Origin: Cellulophaga sp. L1A9
GTDB lineage: Bacteria > Bacteroidota > Bacteroidia > Flavobacteriales > Flavobacteriaceae
Reading direction: 5' to 3'
Assembly: GCF_009797025.1 (NCBI RefSeq)
Contig: NZ_CP047027.1
Coordinates: 1,054,001 to 1,118,000 of the forward strand
Length of the DNA stretch: 64,000 nt
Shown here: positions 33,490 through 42,144 of the stretch, one piece after another
Layout: each line of letters starts with the position of its first letter
Position numbering within the stretch: position 1 is the stretch's first letter
The notes under the pieces: generated by a model
Seen by the model: the letters and a program-made list of their open reading frames with translations, nothing else
The model's database searches: none
Told to the model about the DNA's origin: nothing
Program-made: the position numbers and the translations under genes

Positions 33490-33521
33490 TTAGAATACTA
33501 CAATAACCTACTATATACTAT

Positions 33522-33553
33522 AAAGGTGTGAATGAAAATTCACACCTTTTTTT
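33522..33553 (+). terminator. Terminator after small membrane protein 1
   Basis: Perfect 12-bp stem (33522-33533 with 33538-33549), GAAA loop, T run to 33553. Confidence 0.92.
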
Positions 33554-33658
33554 ATCCCTAATTTCACATATTGAAGACAGCTCGCTACAACATTCTATAG
33601 TTACGCCTACAATAATTAGATTTTGACAACAATGATTAAATTATTGTATGTATTTTCT

Positions 33659-33666
33659 TACATTTG
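33659..33666 (+). promoter_or_regulatory. -7 element for small membrane protein 2
   Basis: TACATTTG matches TAnnTTTG and lies 21 bases before the ATG at 33688. It supports that start over a frame-extending ATG at 33664. No clear -33 TTTG at the usual spacing was found. Confidence 0.6.
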
Positions 33667-33687
33667 CAATGTGTAAATGAAAATATT

Positions 33688-33861
33688 ATGACCCAAAAAC
33701 TTAAAAGCCTACTTTTCTTATCAGCCTTTATTCTTTGCTCACTGTTGTATTACACCCTTGAGGAACAGGATAAAAAAGATTCACTATCCAATAATGAGAA
33801 CTTTGCTACCATGCAATTATCTGACATGGAAGATGCCGATAATTTGGAGCTAGAAGAATAA
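33688..33861 (+). CDS. Tiny single-helix membrane protein 2
   Basis: A 57-residue protein: MTQKLKSLLFLSAFILCSLL, one membrane helix at about 6-24, then a charged tail rich in E and D (NFATMQLSDMEDADNLELEE). No family recognised. It resembles the protein at 33331-33489 in N-terminal charge pattern, helix length and acidic tail, so the two may be paralogues. It has its own -7 element and terminator, so it is its own transcription unit. Confidence 0.65.
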   Translation: MTQKLKSLLFLSAFILCSLLYYTLEEQDKKDSLSNNENFATMQLSDMEDADNLELEE

Positions 33862-33900
33862 TGAACTATAAAAACTAAACATTAGACATTAAAAACGACA

Positions 33901-33926
33901 GCCAGTAATTATATTACTGGCTTTTG
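33901..33926 (+). terminator. Terminator after small membrane protein 2
   Basis: Nine-bp stem (33901-33909 with 33913-33921) with a 3-base loop, followed by a short T run. It ends the transcript 39 bases after the stop codon. Confidence 0.8.
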
Positions 33927-34001
33927 TGTTAAATAAAAGTAAATTATTAAACCTTTTAGCTAAGAGCCAGTCAAAAGGTAAAGTAATTTAAATTTTTAAA
34001 C

Positions 34002-34457
34002 ATGAAAAAAGTAATAGGAGTTCTTGTGCTATTTATAGGAGTAAATGCCTTTGCACAGAAAAGAGAAATGAAGAATGAGATGACTCCAGATCAAATGGCT
34101 ACATTGTCTACTAAAAAAATGACATTGGCCTTAGATTTAACAGAGAGTCAGCAAGCAAAAGTGTATGTATTACAATTAGAGAATGCTACGGAGCGCCAAG
34201 CAAAAATGAAGGCTCGTAAAGACGGTAGAGAAGATAAGTCAACTAAGCATCTAACTTCTGATCAACGTTATGAAATGCAATCTAAGATGTTAGACCAAAA
34301 AATTGAACAAAAAAAGAAACTGAAATCGGTTTTAACCAATGAACAATTTGAAAAGTGGGAAAAGATGCCTCATCATAGAAGAGGAGATCACCACAAAGGA
34401 AAGCACAAAAAAGGTGATAAAAAGGGCAACAAAAACAAGGAGCAAGATAATGATTAG
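34002..34457 (+). CDS. Small secreted basic protein, Spy/LTXXQ-like
   Basis: Exported protein of 151 residues. A signal peptide (MKKVIGVLVLFIGVNAFAQ, cleavage after about 19) is followed by a helical, charged body with two similar segments (TPDQMATLSTKKMTLALDLTE and LTSDQRYEMQSKMLDQKIEQ), resembling Spy/CpxP LTXXQ-type or DUF4890 proteins that act as periplasmic chaperones. The C-terminus is a histidine- and lysine-rich tail (HHRRGDHHKGKHKKGDKK) that may bind metal. No catalytic motif is seen. It ends 27 bases before a GNRA-loop terminator. Confidence 0.65.
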   Translation: MKKVIGVLVLFIGVNAFAQKREMKNEMTPDQMATLSTKKMTLALDLTESQQAKVYVLQLENATERQAKMKARKDGREDKSTKHLTSDQRYEMQSKMLDQKIEQKKKLKSVLTNEQFEKWEKMPHHRRGDHHKGKHKKGDKKGNKNKEQDND

Positions 34458-34484
34458 GCCGTTTTTGTACGTTTAGTTCACTGT

Positions 34485-34510
34485 AAAAGCCGATAGCAAT
34501 ATCGGCTTTT
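34485..34510. terminator. Bidirectional terminator
   Basis: Perfect 11-bp stem (34485-34495 with 34500-34510) with a GCAA loop; A run on one side and T run on the other. It sits between the convergent Spy-like gene and the GH1 gene and fits both. Confidence 0.9.
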
Positions 34511-34516
34511 CACATT

Positions 34517-35881
34517 TTAAGGCTTTAAGAATTTAGCAAACCATTTCCCAGAAGATTTTATAATTCTTTTTTGGGTCTCAAAATCCACATGTACGAGTCC
34601 AAACCTTGGCTTATACCCTTCTGCCCATTCAAAATTATCCATTAAGGTCCAAACAAAGTAACCATCGATCTTTAATCCTTTTTCCTTGGCTTTATACACT
34701 TGTTTTAAATACTGCTTAAAAAAGTTTCTTCGTTCAATATCGTTTACAAATCCATTGGTAACATTGTCTTCAAAAGCAGCTCCATTTTCGGTTATAATGA
34801 TTTTTTTAACCCCTTCGTAGGCATTAAATTTTTTAATCATTTTATAAATACTCTTAGGGTATACCTCCCAATTCATAACGGTAGTTTGCACATTACGTTT
34901 TTTTGCATCCACAATTTTAGCACCTAAATAAGGTATAAAATAGCTATGTTTGACAACTTCCCGTGTATAGTTTTGAATACCCACAAAATCGAATTCAAAA
35001 ACAGCATCTTCAAGATCTCCTGGTACTATATATTTTTTCAACTTTTTAAGCACTGGCGCCGAGTCAACAGGGTATCCTAAACCTAAAGAGGGCTCTATAA
35101 ATAACCTATTCAGCAAAGCATCTGCTTTTTCTGCTGCGATAACATTTTTCTTTTTCTTATCAATAGGGGTAATATAAGAGCAACTAAATGTGGTACCGAT
35201 AGTTGCTTCTGAAACTAATTCTCTTAAAATTTTTCCCCCTGCAGCTTGGCATAAAACGGCATGGTGTATGGAAGGTAAAAAATTATTTAAGCCCTTAAGT
35301 CCTGGCGCATGTACTCCTAGAAAATGACCTGCCCCTGTAAACACCATCGGTTCATTTAACACCATCCAATGCTTTACACGATCCCCAAAATTAGTAGCAC
35401 AAACTCTTGAAAAATCCTCAAACCAAGTCACAATTTCTCTATTTGTCCAGCCTCCTTTATCTTGCAACACCTGCGGTAAATCCCAATGGTATAAAGTAAT
35501 CCAAGGAATGATATTATGCTCCAAACAAAAATCAATGACTTCATTATAGAACTGTATTCCCTTATCACTTACTTCTCCTATGCCCTTAGGCAATATTCTA
35601 GACCAAGAGAGAGAAAACCTAAAATTAGGAATATTCATAGCTTTCATCAGTAAAATATCTTCCTTGTAACTATGATAAAAATTGCATGCAGTATTGCCTG
35701 TTTCATTTTTATGAATTACGCCAGATTTACTTGTGAAATTGTCCCAGATAGAAGGACTTTTATCATGTTTATCATGAGCTCCCTCTATTTGATATGCGGC
35801 CACAGAAACTCCCCAAACAAAATCTTCTCCGAACTTTTTACTCGTAAATTTAGTTTTTTTGGAAGTTTTATTCTTGGACAT
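34517..35881 (-). CDS. Family 1 glycoside hydrolase (beta-glucosidase)
   Basis: Hydrolyses beta-glycosides with retention. The 454-residue length matches GH1. The N-terminus has the family signature FVWGVSVAAYQIEG at about 21-34. The acid/base glutamate lies in LNEP (E177) and the nucleophile in ITENG near residue 365. There is no signal peptide, so the enzyme is probably cytoplasmic and acts on imported oligosaccharides or glycolipid precursors. It starts only 2 bases after the stop of the glycosyltransferase gene, so the two are co-transcribed; the specificity is not readable. Confidence 0.95.
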   Translation of the reverse strand: MSKNKTSKKTKFTSKKFGEDFVWGVSVAAYQIEGAHDKHDKSPSIWDNFTSKSGVIHKNETGNTACNFYHSYKEDILLMKAMNIPNFRFSLSWSRILPKGIGEVSDKGIQFYNEVIDFCLEHNIIPWITLYHWDLPQVLQDKGGWTNREIVTWFEDFSRVCATNFGDRVKHWMVLNEPMVFTGAGHFLGVHAPGLKGLNNFLPSIHHAVLCQAAGGKILRELVSEATIGTTFSCSYITPIDKKKKNVIAAEKADALLNRLFIEPSLGLGYPVDSAPVLKKLKKYIVPGDLEDAVFEFDFVGIQNYTREVVKHSYFIPYLGAKIVDAKKRNVQTTVMNWEVYPKSIYKMIKKFNAYEGVKKIIITENGAAFEDNVTNGFVNDIERRNFFKQYLKQVYKAKEKGLKIDGYFVWTLMDNFEWAEGYKPRFGLVHVDFETQKRIIKSSGKWFAKFLKP

Positions 35882-35883
35882 AC

Positions 35884-36882
35884 TTAACGAGGCTTTAAAT
35901 TTTCTAACAATACTTTATCGATGATTTCTTCGGTGATATCTGGATAATCAACAAGAACCCTAGTATCATCTGTTATCCATTTTCTAATACGTTTTAAATG
36001 CTTTTTCTTAAGGGATCTCATCACTGGGACTCCTAACTTTTTAAGGGCTGCAGCGTTACACTGTTGTTCATATTGCCCCTTCATAGGGATTACCAACAGC
36101 TTTTTATTTAAGAAAAGTGCTTCTGCCGGCGTTTCAAAACCAGCACCACACAAAACGCCTAAACTTGTAGCCATACTTGCAATAAACGCTTCGTTCGTTA
36201 TAGGTTTAATAGTCACATTACCACTTTCTACTATTTTTTTATTGTGCTTTGAAAAAACCTCCCAAGTAGCATTGGACACTTTCGATAGCATTTTTAATAT
36301 TTTATCATCACTATACGATGGAAGGTATACCGTATAATGGTTTTTTACTTCAACTTTTGCATTGCGAATGTCTTGGCGTATTACAGGAGTAAAAATACTA
36401 GGATTAAAATTGCTAAAATGAAATCCGTACTGCTTAGTAGTAGGTGCATATTTCCTAAGAATAAGATCTCCCAATGGATCTGGCTTTCGAGGTTTTGGGC
36501 TGCCTTTCATTAAAACTGCCGATTGGTGACTAACACTAATACAGGGCTTATTTTTTAATTTACACGCCCAAGCAGAAACTGGTTCAAAATCATTTATAAT
36601 AAGGTCATAATCCTCTATCGGTAAGCTTTTTATTTCTTTCTGAAGTCTTCTTGAATTTGCTCTAATGTATGTTTTCCAAAGATCTACACCGCCCTTTTTT
36701 CCAAAGATAAAACTCAAGCCTTGAAACTGATATTTTACGGGATATGGAATATCAAGATCTCCTTGGGTTCCGCTTAATAAAATATCAAGCTCAATATCTT
36801 TCTTTAAAAGTATTGGAATAATATCACGGGCTCTACTTAAATGCCCGTTCCCTGTCCCTTGAATTGCATACAATACTTTCAT
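35884..36882 (-). CDS. Glycosyltransferase, MurG/UGT-like (GT-B fold)
   Basis: Predicted cytoplasmic GT-B glycosyltransferase of 332 residues. It begins MKVLYAIQGTGNGHLSRARD, with the glycine-rich nucleotide-sugar-enzyme loop (GTGNGH) of the Glyco_trans_1_3 (PF13528) type. The C-terminal acceptor/donor region contains SLGVLCGAGFETPAEALFL and PMKGQYEQQCNA, which match donor-binding segments of UDP-glycosyltransferases. It is directly upstream of the GH1 beta-glucosidase in the same operon (2-base gap), so the pair may make and trim a glycoside. Donor and acceptor are unknown. Confidence 0.85.
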   Translation of the reverse strand: MKVLYAIQGTGNGHLSRARDIIPILLKKDIELDILLSGTQGDLDIPYPVKYQFQGLSFIFGKKGGVDLWKTYIRANSRRLQKEIKSLPIEDYDLIINDFEPVSAWACKLKNKPCISVSHQSAVLMKGSPKPRKPDPLGDLILRKYAPTTKQYGFHFSNFNPSIFTPVIRQDIRNAKVEVKNHYTVYLPSYSDDKILKMLSKVSNATWEVFSKHNKKIVESGNVTIKPITNEAFIASMATSLGVLCGAGFETPAEALFLNKKLLVIPMKGQYEQQCNAAALKKLGVPVMRSLKKKHLKRIRKWITDDTRVLVDYPDITEEIIDKVLLENLKPR

Positions 36883-37070
36883 TCCCTTTTGGATTTAATT
36901 GATCCCAACCAAATTAACGATAGTGCACGAATAAAAAAATTGTACCTCTATTTTATTTCAATTAAAATCTATATGCTCCTCCTTAAAAAAAATAACACTT
37001 TCAAAGATTATAAAACGAAAGGAGCTTCTTTACAAAAAGAGTTTAAGAATAGGTTATCTGATTGTTAACG

Positions 37071-37102
37071 AAAAAGAGAGGCAAAATTGCCTCTCTTTTT
37101 TT
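37071..37102. terminator. Bidirectional terminator near hemL
   Basis: Perfect 14-bp stem (37071-37084 with 37087-37100) with a 2-base loop, A run on one side and T run on the other. It is beyond the hemL 3' end and could also serve transcription from the left. The preceding gap 36883-37070 has no supported gene. Confidence 0.9.
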
Positions 37103-37125
37103 CTATGTTGTACTACGATGTTCTA

Positions 37126-38415
37126 TTATCTTAATTCATCTACGATAGCTTCTAAAGCTTTAATAGTTGCATCTAAATCCTCATATGAAAGTGCATCATT
37201 TAGAAAATAACTTTCAAAAGCACTTGGTGGTAAATAGATACCATTTCTTAGCATCCCGTGAAAATACTTTTTAAATGTATCATTATTTCCCGCTGCTGAT
37301 GATGCAAAATCTACTACAGGTGTATCCGTAAAATGCAGTGATATCATACTACCAAAACGGTTAATTTGATGTTTAATCCCATTATCTTTTAATACCTTTT
37401 CTAATCCTTTGTGCAGGTACGCCGTTTTATCTGCGAGACTTCTGAAAATATTTGGATTTGAATTCAAGGCTGTAAGCATGGCTAACCCAGCGCTCATTGC
37501 CAATGGGTTCCCACTTAATGTTCCTGCTTGATAAACGGGTCCATCTGGTGCTAATTTTGCCATAATTTCATTACGCGCGGCAAAAGCGCCTACTGGAAGT
37601 CCGCCTCCAATAACCTTTCCAAAGGTTACGATATCTGCATTGATTCCTAAAACCTCTTGGGCTCCTCCTTTTGCCAGGCGGAAACCCGTCATAACTTCAT
37701 CAAAAATTAAAAGAATTCCTTCTTTTGTACAAAGCGCTCTTAAGCCTTTCATGAAATCTTCTTGGGGAATTATACATCCCATATTCCCTGCTACGGGCTC
37801 TATAATTATTGCTGCAATTTCTCTCTTATTAGCATCTACTAGCGCTTGTACGCTCTCTAGATCATTATAGTTCGCTAACAAAGTATCTTTAGCTGTACCT
37901 TGAGTTACCCCAGGACTATTGGGACTCCCAAAAGTAACTGCCCCACTACCCGCTTGAATTAAAAAAGAATCTGAATGCCCATGGTAACAACCCGAAAATT
38001 TGATGATTTTATCTTTTCCAGTATACCCTCTAGCCAGACGTACTGCACTCATACAAGCTTCAGTACCACTATTTACAAATCTAATTTTATCAATATTAGG
38101 AACCATAGAAACTGCTAGCTTCGCTAATTCCGTTTCTATTTCTGTTGGCATCCCAAAAGAGGTACCTTTTTTAGCTTTTTCAATTACTGCATTAATAACA
38201 GGTTCGTACGCATGTCCTAAAATTAACGGCCCCCATGATGCAATGTAATCTATAAATTTATTACCATCTTCATCTGTAAAATAAGCTCCTTTAGCTTCTT
38301 TTACAAAAATTGGTGTTCCGCCTACAGCCTTAAAAGCTCTAACTGGTGAATTTACACCCCCAGGAATATATTCTTGGGCTTCATCAAAAAGTTCACTACT
38401 TCTTTTATATAGCAT
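37126..38415 (-). CDS. hemL: Glutamate-1-semialdehyde 2,1-aminomutase
   Basis: Converts glutamate-1-semialdehyde to 5-aminolevulinate using PLP in the C5 haem pathway. The 429-residue length is normal. The N-terminus ([22 protein letters not shown]) is characteristic. Class III aminotransferase features include the PLP-binding FDEVMTGFR and the catalytic lysine in [15 protein letters not shown] near residue 268. It starts 8 bases after the glucosaminidase stop on the same strand, so the two may be in one operon with the upstream genes. Confidence 0.97.
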   Translation of the reverse strand: MLYKRSSELFDEAQEYIPGGVNSPVRAFKAVGGTPIFVKEAKGAYFTDEDGNKFIDYIASWGPLILGHAYEPVINAVIEKAKKGTSFGMPTEIETELAKLAVSMVPNIDKIRFVNSGTEACMSAVRLARGYTGKDKIIKFSGCYHGHSDSFLIQAGSGAVTFGSPNSPGVTQGTAKDTLLANYNDLESVQALVDANKREIAAIIIEPVAGNMGCIIPQEDFMKGLRALCTKEGILLIFDEVMTGFRLAKGGAQEVLGINADIVTFGKVIGGGLPVGAFAARNEIMAKLAPDGPVYQAGTLSGNPLAMSAGLAMLTALNSNPNIFRSLADKTAYLHKGLEKVLKDNGIKHQINRFGSMISLHFTDTPVVDFASSAAGNNDTFKKYFHGMLRNGIYLPPSAFESYFLNDALSYEDLDATIKALEAIVDELR

Positions 38416-38423
38416 GCTATTTT

Positions 38424-39260
38424 TTATTTTTTTACTGATTTCACTACCAGTTGTTGCCCAATAGCTAAAGAACTAGAGTTCATCTTATTTATTTTCATTA
38501 ATTCTTCTACGGAAACAAAATACTTTCTTGAAATAGAATATAAAGTATCTCCTTTCTGAACGATATGCGTTTTATAATCGTAAGATTTTGGTTCTCTTTT
38601 AGTCACATAACCCTCATTCTGTACTAAAGTATCATACTTATGCAGATCGTATTGCTCAATGAACGAAATTATCTTACTTGGGTACTTTCTATCTGTAGCA
38701 TAACCCGCTTGCTTAAGACCATGTGCCCAGCCTCTATAATCATCATTATCTAAATCAAAAAGAAAAGCATAACGTGCTCTTGATGTTAGAAAGATGCTAT
38801 GATCCCTAAAAGAATACATGGGATGATTGTACTTTCTAAAACACTCTCCTTTTTCATCATCATCATGATAATCAAAATCGCCTTCCCAACCGGTATGACA
38901 TTTTATTCCAAAATGATTATTGGTTTTTTTCACTAAAGTGCTTCGTCCATATCCACTTTCTAAGATACCTTGCGCCAAAGTAATACTCGCAGGTATCCCG
39001 TAAGCTTTCATTTCAAACTGAGCAATTTCAGAAAAAGTGTTTATATATTCTTGAACAGAATTTATAGGAAAATCTATAAATTTACCGGAATCTTCGGGGA
39101 GTACGTAAATATCTTTATCAGCTCCAGCAACCTCCGTAGGTTTTGTGTCTGATTTACTTACATAGCTGCCTGGTTTTTTTGAGTTAGAAGCTGTTTTTTT
39201 ACTGGATTTACATCCCACAAAAAAGACAATAACTAATAGAAACGCTACCTTTTTTATCAT
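38424..39260 (-). CDS. LysM glucosaminidase lipoprotein
   Basis: Predicted peptidoglycan hydrolase lipoprotein of 278 residues. Lipobox cysteine at about 17 (VFFVGC) is followed by a serine/lysine linker, a glucosaminidase (GH73-like) domain at about 70-205 ([25 protein letters not shown]; catalytic glutamate in LESGYG), and one LysM domain at the C-terminus ([20 protein letters not shown]). It acts on the cell wall, inferred from the domains. The start overlaps the preceding PLP-enzyme gene by 4 bases, so the genes are translationally coupled, and hemL starts 8 bases after its stop. Confidence 0.93.
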   Translation of the reverse strand: MIKKVAFLLVIVFFVGCKSSKKTASNSKKPGSYVSKSDTKPTEVAGADKDIYVLPEDSGKFIDFPINSVQEYINTFSEIAQFEMKAYGIPASITLAQGILESGYGRSTLVKKTNNHFGIKCHTGWEGDFDYHDDDEKGECFRKYNHPMYSFRDHSIFLTSRARYAFLFDLDNDDYRGWAHGLKQAGYATDRKYPSKIISFIEQYDLHKYDTLVQNEGYVTKREPKSYDYKTHIVQKGDTLYSISRKYFVSVEELMKINKMNSSSLAIGQQLVVKSVKK

Positions 39261-40222
39261 AATTCTAGTAATGGTAAATTTTTATTCTTTAATACGTTAT
39301 TCATTCCTGCAATACCCTGAAGGCCACCCGTGTGTATTGCTAAAATTTTTGTTCCAGGTTTAAATTGGTTATTTGCAATCAAATCTAAAATACCAAACAT
39401 CATTTTACCTGTATAAATGGGGTCTAACGGAATGGATGTCTTTATTTTAAAATCGTTAATAAATGCTATTAACTCTTTTGAAATTTTCCCATATCCTCCA
39501 AAATTATAATTTGTTTCTAGATCCCAATTAGATTTCTTTACAAATTTACAAATATCTTTTTTTAGAAAATCACCTTTTAACGCAGGAAAACCCATAGTTG
39601 TCTGATGTTCTTTAGAGGAATTTATAATTCCTGAAATTGTACCTCCTGTACCCACGCACGTCGCAATCACATCAAAATCTGAATCTTTAGGGCTTAATAT
39701 TTCTTCACAGCCCTGAACAGCTAGCTGATTTGTTCCTCCTTCTGGAATGCGAAAAAAAACGCCAAATTCCTTTTTTAAACGTACTATAGCCTCCAATTCT
39801 TCCTTAGCTCTATACCAATCTCTGGTCACAAACTTAAATCGCATACCGTTAGCATGTGCAAATTGTAAGGTAGGATTATCGTCCCACTTATTTTTAAGCT
39901 CTTCCCCTCTAATGATGCCCAGGGTTTTAAAACCATATTCTTTTCCTGCAAAAGCAGTTGCCGCGATATGATTGCTGTAAGCACCACCATAGGTAAGCAA
40001 GGTTTTTATGCCTAATTTCTCCGCTTCTTTTATATTGTACTTAAGTTTCCTGAATTTATTTCCTGAAATAAATGGGTGGAGTTGATCTTCTCTTTTTATG
40101 TAAAGAGTAATCTTTTTTTCTGTTAAAATAGGAAGTTCTACCTTTTGATTACTACTTACCACTAGTCCATTTTTTTTTGGATGATCAAAGATATTTAATA
40201 AAGCTGAATGCACTGCGCGCAC
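39257..40222 (-). CDS. PLP-dependent ACC deaminase/D-cysteine desulfhydrase family enzyme
   Basis: PLP enzyme of 321 residues in the family containing 1-aminocyclopropane-1-carboxylate deaminase and D-cysteine desulfhydrase. The PLP lysine lies in HPFISGNKFRKLKYN at about 53-66 and the phosphate-binding glycine loop in CVGTGGTISGI near residue 190. Active-site sequence GAYSNHIAATA is present. The exact substrate cannot be told from the sequence, because ACC deaminases and D-cysteine desulfhydrases differ by few residues. The 5' end overlaps the small gene 40185-40508 by 38 bases, and its 3' end overlaps the glucosaminidase start by 4 bases. Confidence 0.9.
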   Translation of the reverse strand: MRAVHSALLNIFDHPKKNGLVVSSNQKVELPILTEKKITLYIKREDQLHPFISGNKFRKLKYNIKEAEKLGIKTLLTYGGAYSNHIAATAFAGKEYGFKTLGIIRGEELKNKWDDNPTLQFAHANGMRFKFVTRDWYRAKEELEAIVRLKKEFGVFFRIPEGGTNQLAVQGCEEILSPKDSDFDVIATCVGTGGTISGIINSSKEHQTTMGFPALKGDFLKKDICKFVKKSNWDLETNYNFGGYGKISKELIAFINDFKIKTSIPLDPIYTGKMMFGILDLIANNQFKPGTKILAIHTGGLQGIAGMNNVLKNKNLPLLEL

Positions 40223-40508
40223 TAGGATAATTTAAGTTTCTTTCGTTAGCATAAGCCTCACGTTCAAAACTAATATTCTTATACGCCTTATATGAATCTA
40301 CATAACAAATACAACGAACACACCATTCTACTAAATAGAATACATAAAAGAATACCACTAATAATTCTAATTGCTGTTTCAAATGAATTTTTTCATGATT
40401 AATTAAAACGGTGTCATTCTTTAATGTAGCATCCTTTACAATAATAAAAGGCCAAAGTGTTAAACCCACATAATTCTTCACAAAAAAAAGTCTAGAAACT
40501 AAAATCAT
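40185..40508 (-). CDS. Small membrane protein with HExxH motif
   Basis: A 107-residue protein of unknown function. It has the sequence NHEKIHLKQQLELL near residue 37, a HExxH zinc-protease-like motif, followed by two hydrophobic segments (about 49-70) and, further on, ISFEREAYANERN, where an acidic residue could serve as a third ligand. The N-terminal region is also hydrophobic. I recall similar short proteins in Bacteroidota but know of no assigned function. It is the first gene of a tightly packed minus-strand run, overlapping the following PLP-enzyme gene by 38 bases. Confidence 0.75.
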   Translation of the reverse strand: MILVSRLFFVKNYVGLTLWPFIIVKDATLKNDTVLINHEKIHLKQQLELLVVFFYVFYLVEWCVRCICYVDSYKAYKNISFEREAYANERNLNYPSARSAFSFIKYL

Positions 40509-40610
40509 TCTCAGGTATTACAATCTATATTAGTAACGCTAAAAACGTGCCACAACTCTTTTTTATGACTTATAGCCAGAAGGAATGCTCGTTTTTAGTT
40601 TGATATTTAA

Positions 40611-40847
<237 letters not shown>

Positions 40848-40922
40848 ACCAAGGAGTTTCGGCATGATTCTTGATGTTTACATTAGTCAGAATATATTAA
40901 TAACCCTATAATAAAATTTGTT

Positions 40923-41477
40923 ATGAAAACATTTAAAATTTTAGCGCTGCCTATTTTCGCGTTGCTGGTATTAAGTTCCTGTAGCTCCGTTCGCGTAATG
41001 GCAGATTATGATAAAAAAGCCGATTTCAATACGTACAACACTTATGCTTTTTACAAAACAGGAATTGATAAAGCTCAAATTTCTGATTTAGACAAAAAAA
41101 GAATTCTTTATGCTATTGAAGCAGAAATGAGTGCTAGAGGTTTTTCAAAATCTGAAAACCCAGATGTTTTAATTAGCATTTTCACCAAAGAAAGAGAACA
41201 AGTAGACATCTATAACAATTACTGGGGTGGTGGTTATGGTTGGGGCTGGAATCCATATTTCTGGGGAGGTGGCAATATGTATGGCAACCAAGTAAGCACA
41301 CGCACAGAAGGCTCTTTATACATTGATTTAATTGATGCAAAAGACAAACAACTCGTTTGGCAAGGAAAAGGTGTAGGGTCATTATACCAAACAAAAAATA
41401 TAGAAAAGAAAGAAGAACGAATTCAAAAATTCGTATCAGAAATATTGAAAGCTTATCCGCCAATGGCTTCCAAATAA
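40923..41477 (+). CDS. DUF4136 lipoprotein
   Basis: Lipoprotein of 184 residues with lipobox cysteine 20 (LVLSSC). The mature part begins SSVRVMADYDKKADFNTYNTYAFY, the hallmark of DUF4136, a beta-rich envelope domain. A glycine-, tryptophan- and tyrosine-rich loop (YWGGGYGWGWNPYFWGGG) near residues 99-116 is inserted mid-domain. Late strands GSLYIDLIDAKDKQLVWQG are typical of the family. Function unknown. A clear terminator follows. Confidence 0.9.
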   Translation: MKTFKILALPIFALLVLSSCSSVRVMADYDKKADFNTYNTYAFYKTGIDKAQISDLDKKRILYAIEAEMSARGFSKSENPDVLISIFTKEREQVDIYNNYWGGGYGWGWNPYFWGGGNMYGNQVSTRTEGSLYIDLIDAKDKQLVWQGKGVGSLYQTKNIEKKEERIQKFVSEILKAYPPMASK

Positions 41478-41484
41478 AATAATC

Positions 41485-41512
41485 AAGTCCGCTATCTAGC
41501 GGACTTTTTTTT
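41485..41512 (+). terminator. Terminator after DUF4136 gene
   Basis: Perfect 10-bp stem (41485-41494 with 41497-41506) and a run of eight T. Confidence 0.92.
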
Positions 41513-41593
41513 GTTAAAAATTAACTAAATGTCTTATTTTATATTTTCTTCTTAATGCTATTTAAATACATTTATTCTAAATCTATTTAAAAG

Positions 41594-42127
41594 ATGTTTA
41601 AAATTCATAGCGTAATTTTTCTAATTGGTTTGACGCTTATAAGTGCTTGCAAGAACACAAAGACCAAAGAGCCAGCTACCACTACAGTTAGCACGACTTC
41701 GAAAAAAAATATCAAGGTTTATAATTATGATGAATTAGAACCTCTTCTACAAACACAATCAGATACTACATACATTATTAACTTTTGGGCAACTTGGTGT
41801 GCACCTTGCGTTAAAGAACTCCCCCATTTTAATGCCTATTACGAAAAGCATAAAAATGAAAAAATGAAAATGATCATGGTGAGTATGGATGACCCTAAAG
41901 AAATTGAAACCAGAATACTCCCTTTTATAAAAAAGAAGAAGATACAACAAGAAGTCGTTATTTTAGACGATCCTGATGCAAATACATGGATTGACAAAAT
42001 AGACCCTCATTGGTCCGGAGCATTACCTTTTACCATACTATTCAATAAAAATAGTGCTTCCTATTTTGAGAAACCTTTTTCTAGTACTGAAGCATTGGAA
42101 AATGCCATTAAAAACAATTTACATTAA
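41594..42127 (+). CDS. TlpA/ResA-like thioredoxin-fold lipoprotein
   Basis: Envelope thiol-disulfide oxidoreductase of 177 residues. Lipobox cysteine 19 (LISAC), then a threonine/serine linker, then a thioredoxin fold with active site FWATWCAPC (C69 and C72). FWATWCAPC with TYIINFW is typical of TlpA/ResA proteins, which reduce disulfides in the periplasm, often for cytochrome c maturation. The second thioredoxin-fold lipoprotein gene follows after 17 bases, so the two are an operon. Confidence 0.9.
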   Translation: MFKIHSVIFLIGLTLISACKNTKTKEPATTTVSTTSKKNIKVYNYDELEPLLQTQSDTTYIINFWATWCAPCVKELPHFNAYYEKHKNEKMKMIMVSMDDPKEIETRILPFIKKKKIQQEVVILDDPDANTWIDKIDPHWSGALPFTILFNKNSASYFEKPFSSTEALENAIKNNLH

Positions 42128-42144
42128 ATACATAAATTCTAAAG

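Noticed and set aside
36841..37068. 75-codon frame overlapping the glycosyltransferase start
   Set aside because: Its first part is antisense to the start of the glycosyltransferase gene; only the last 31 codons are considered separately as a finding.
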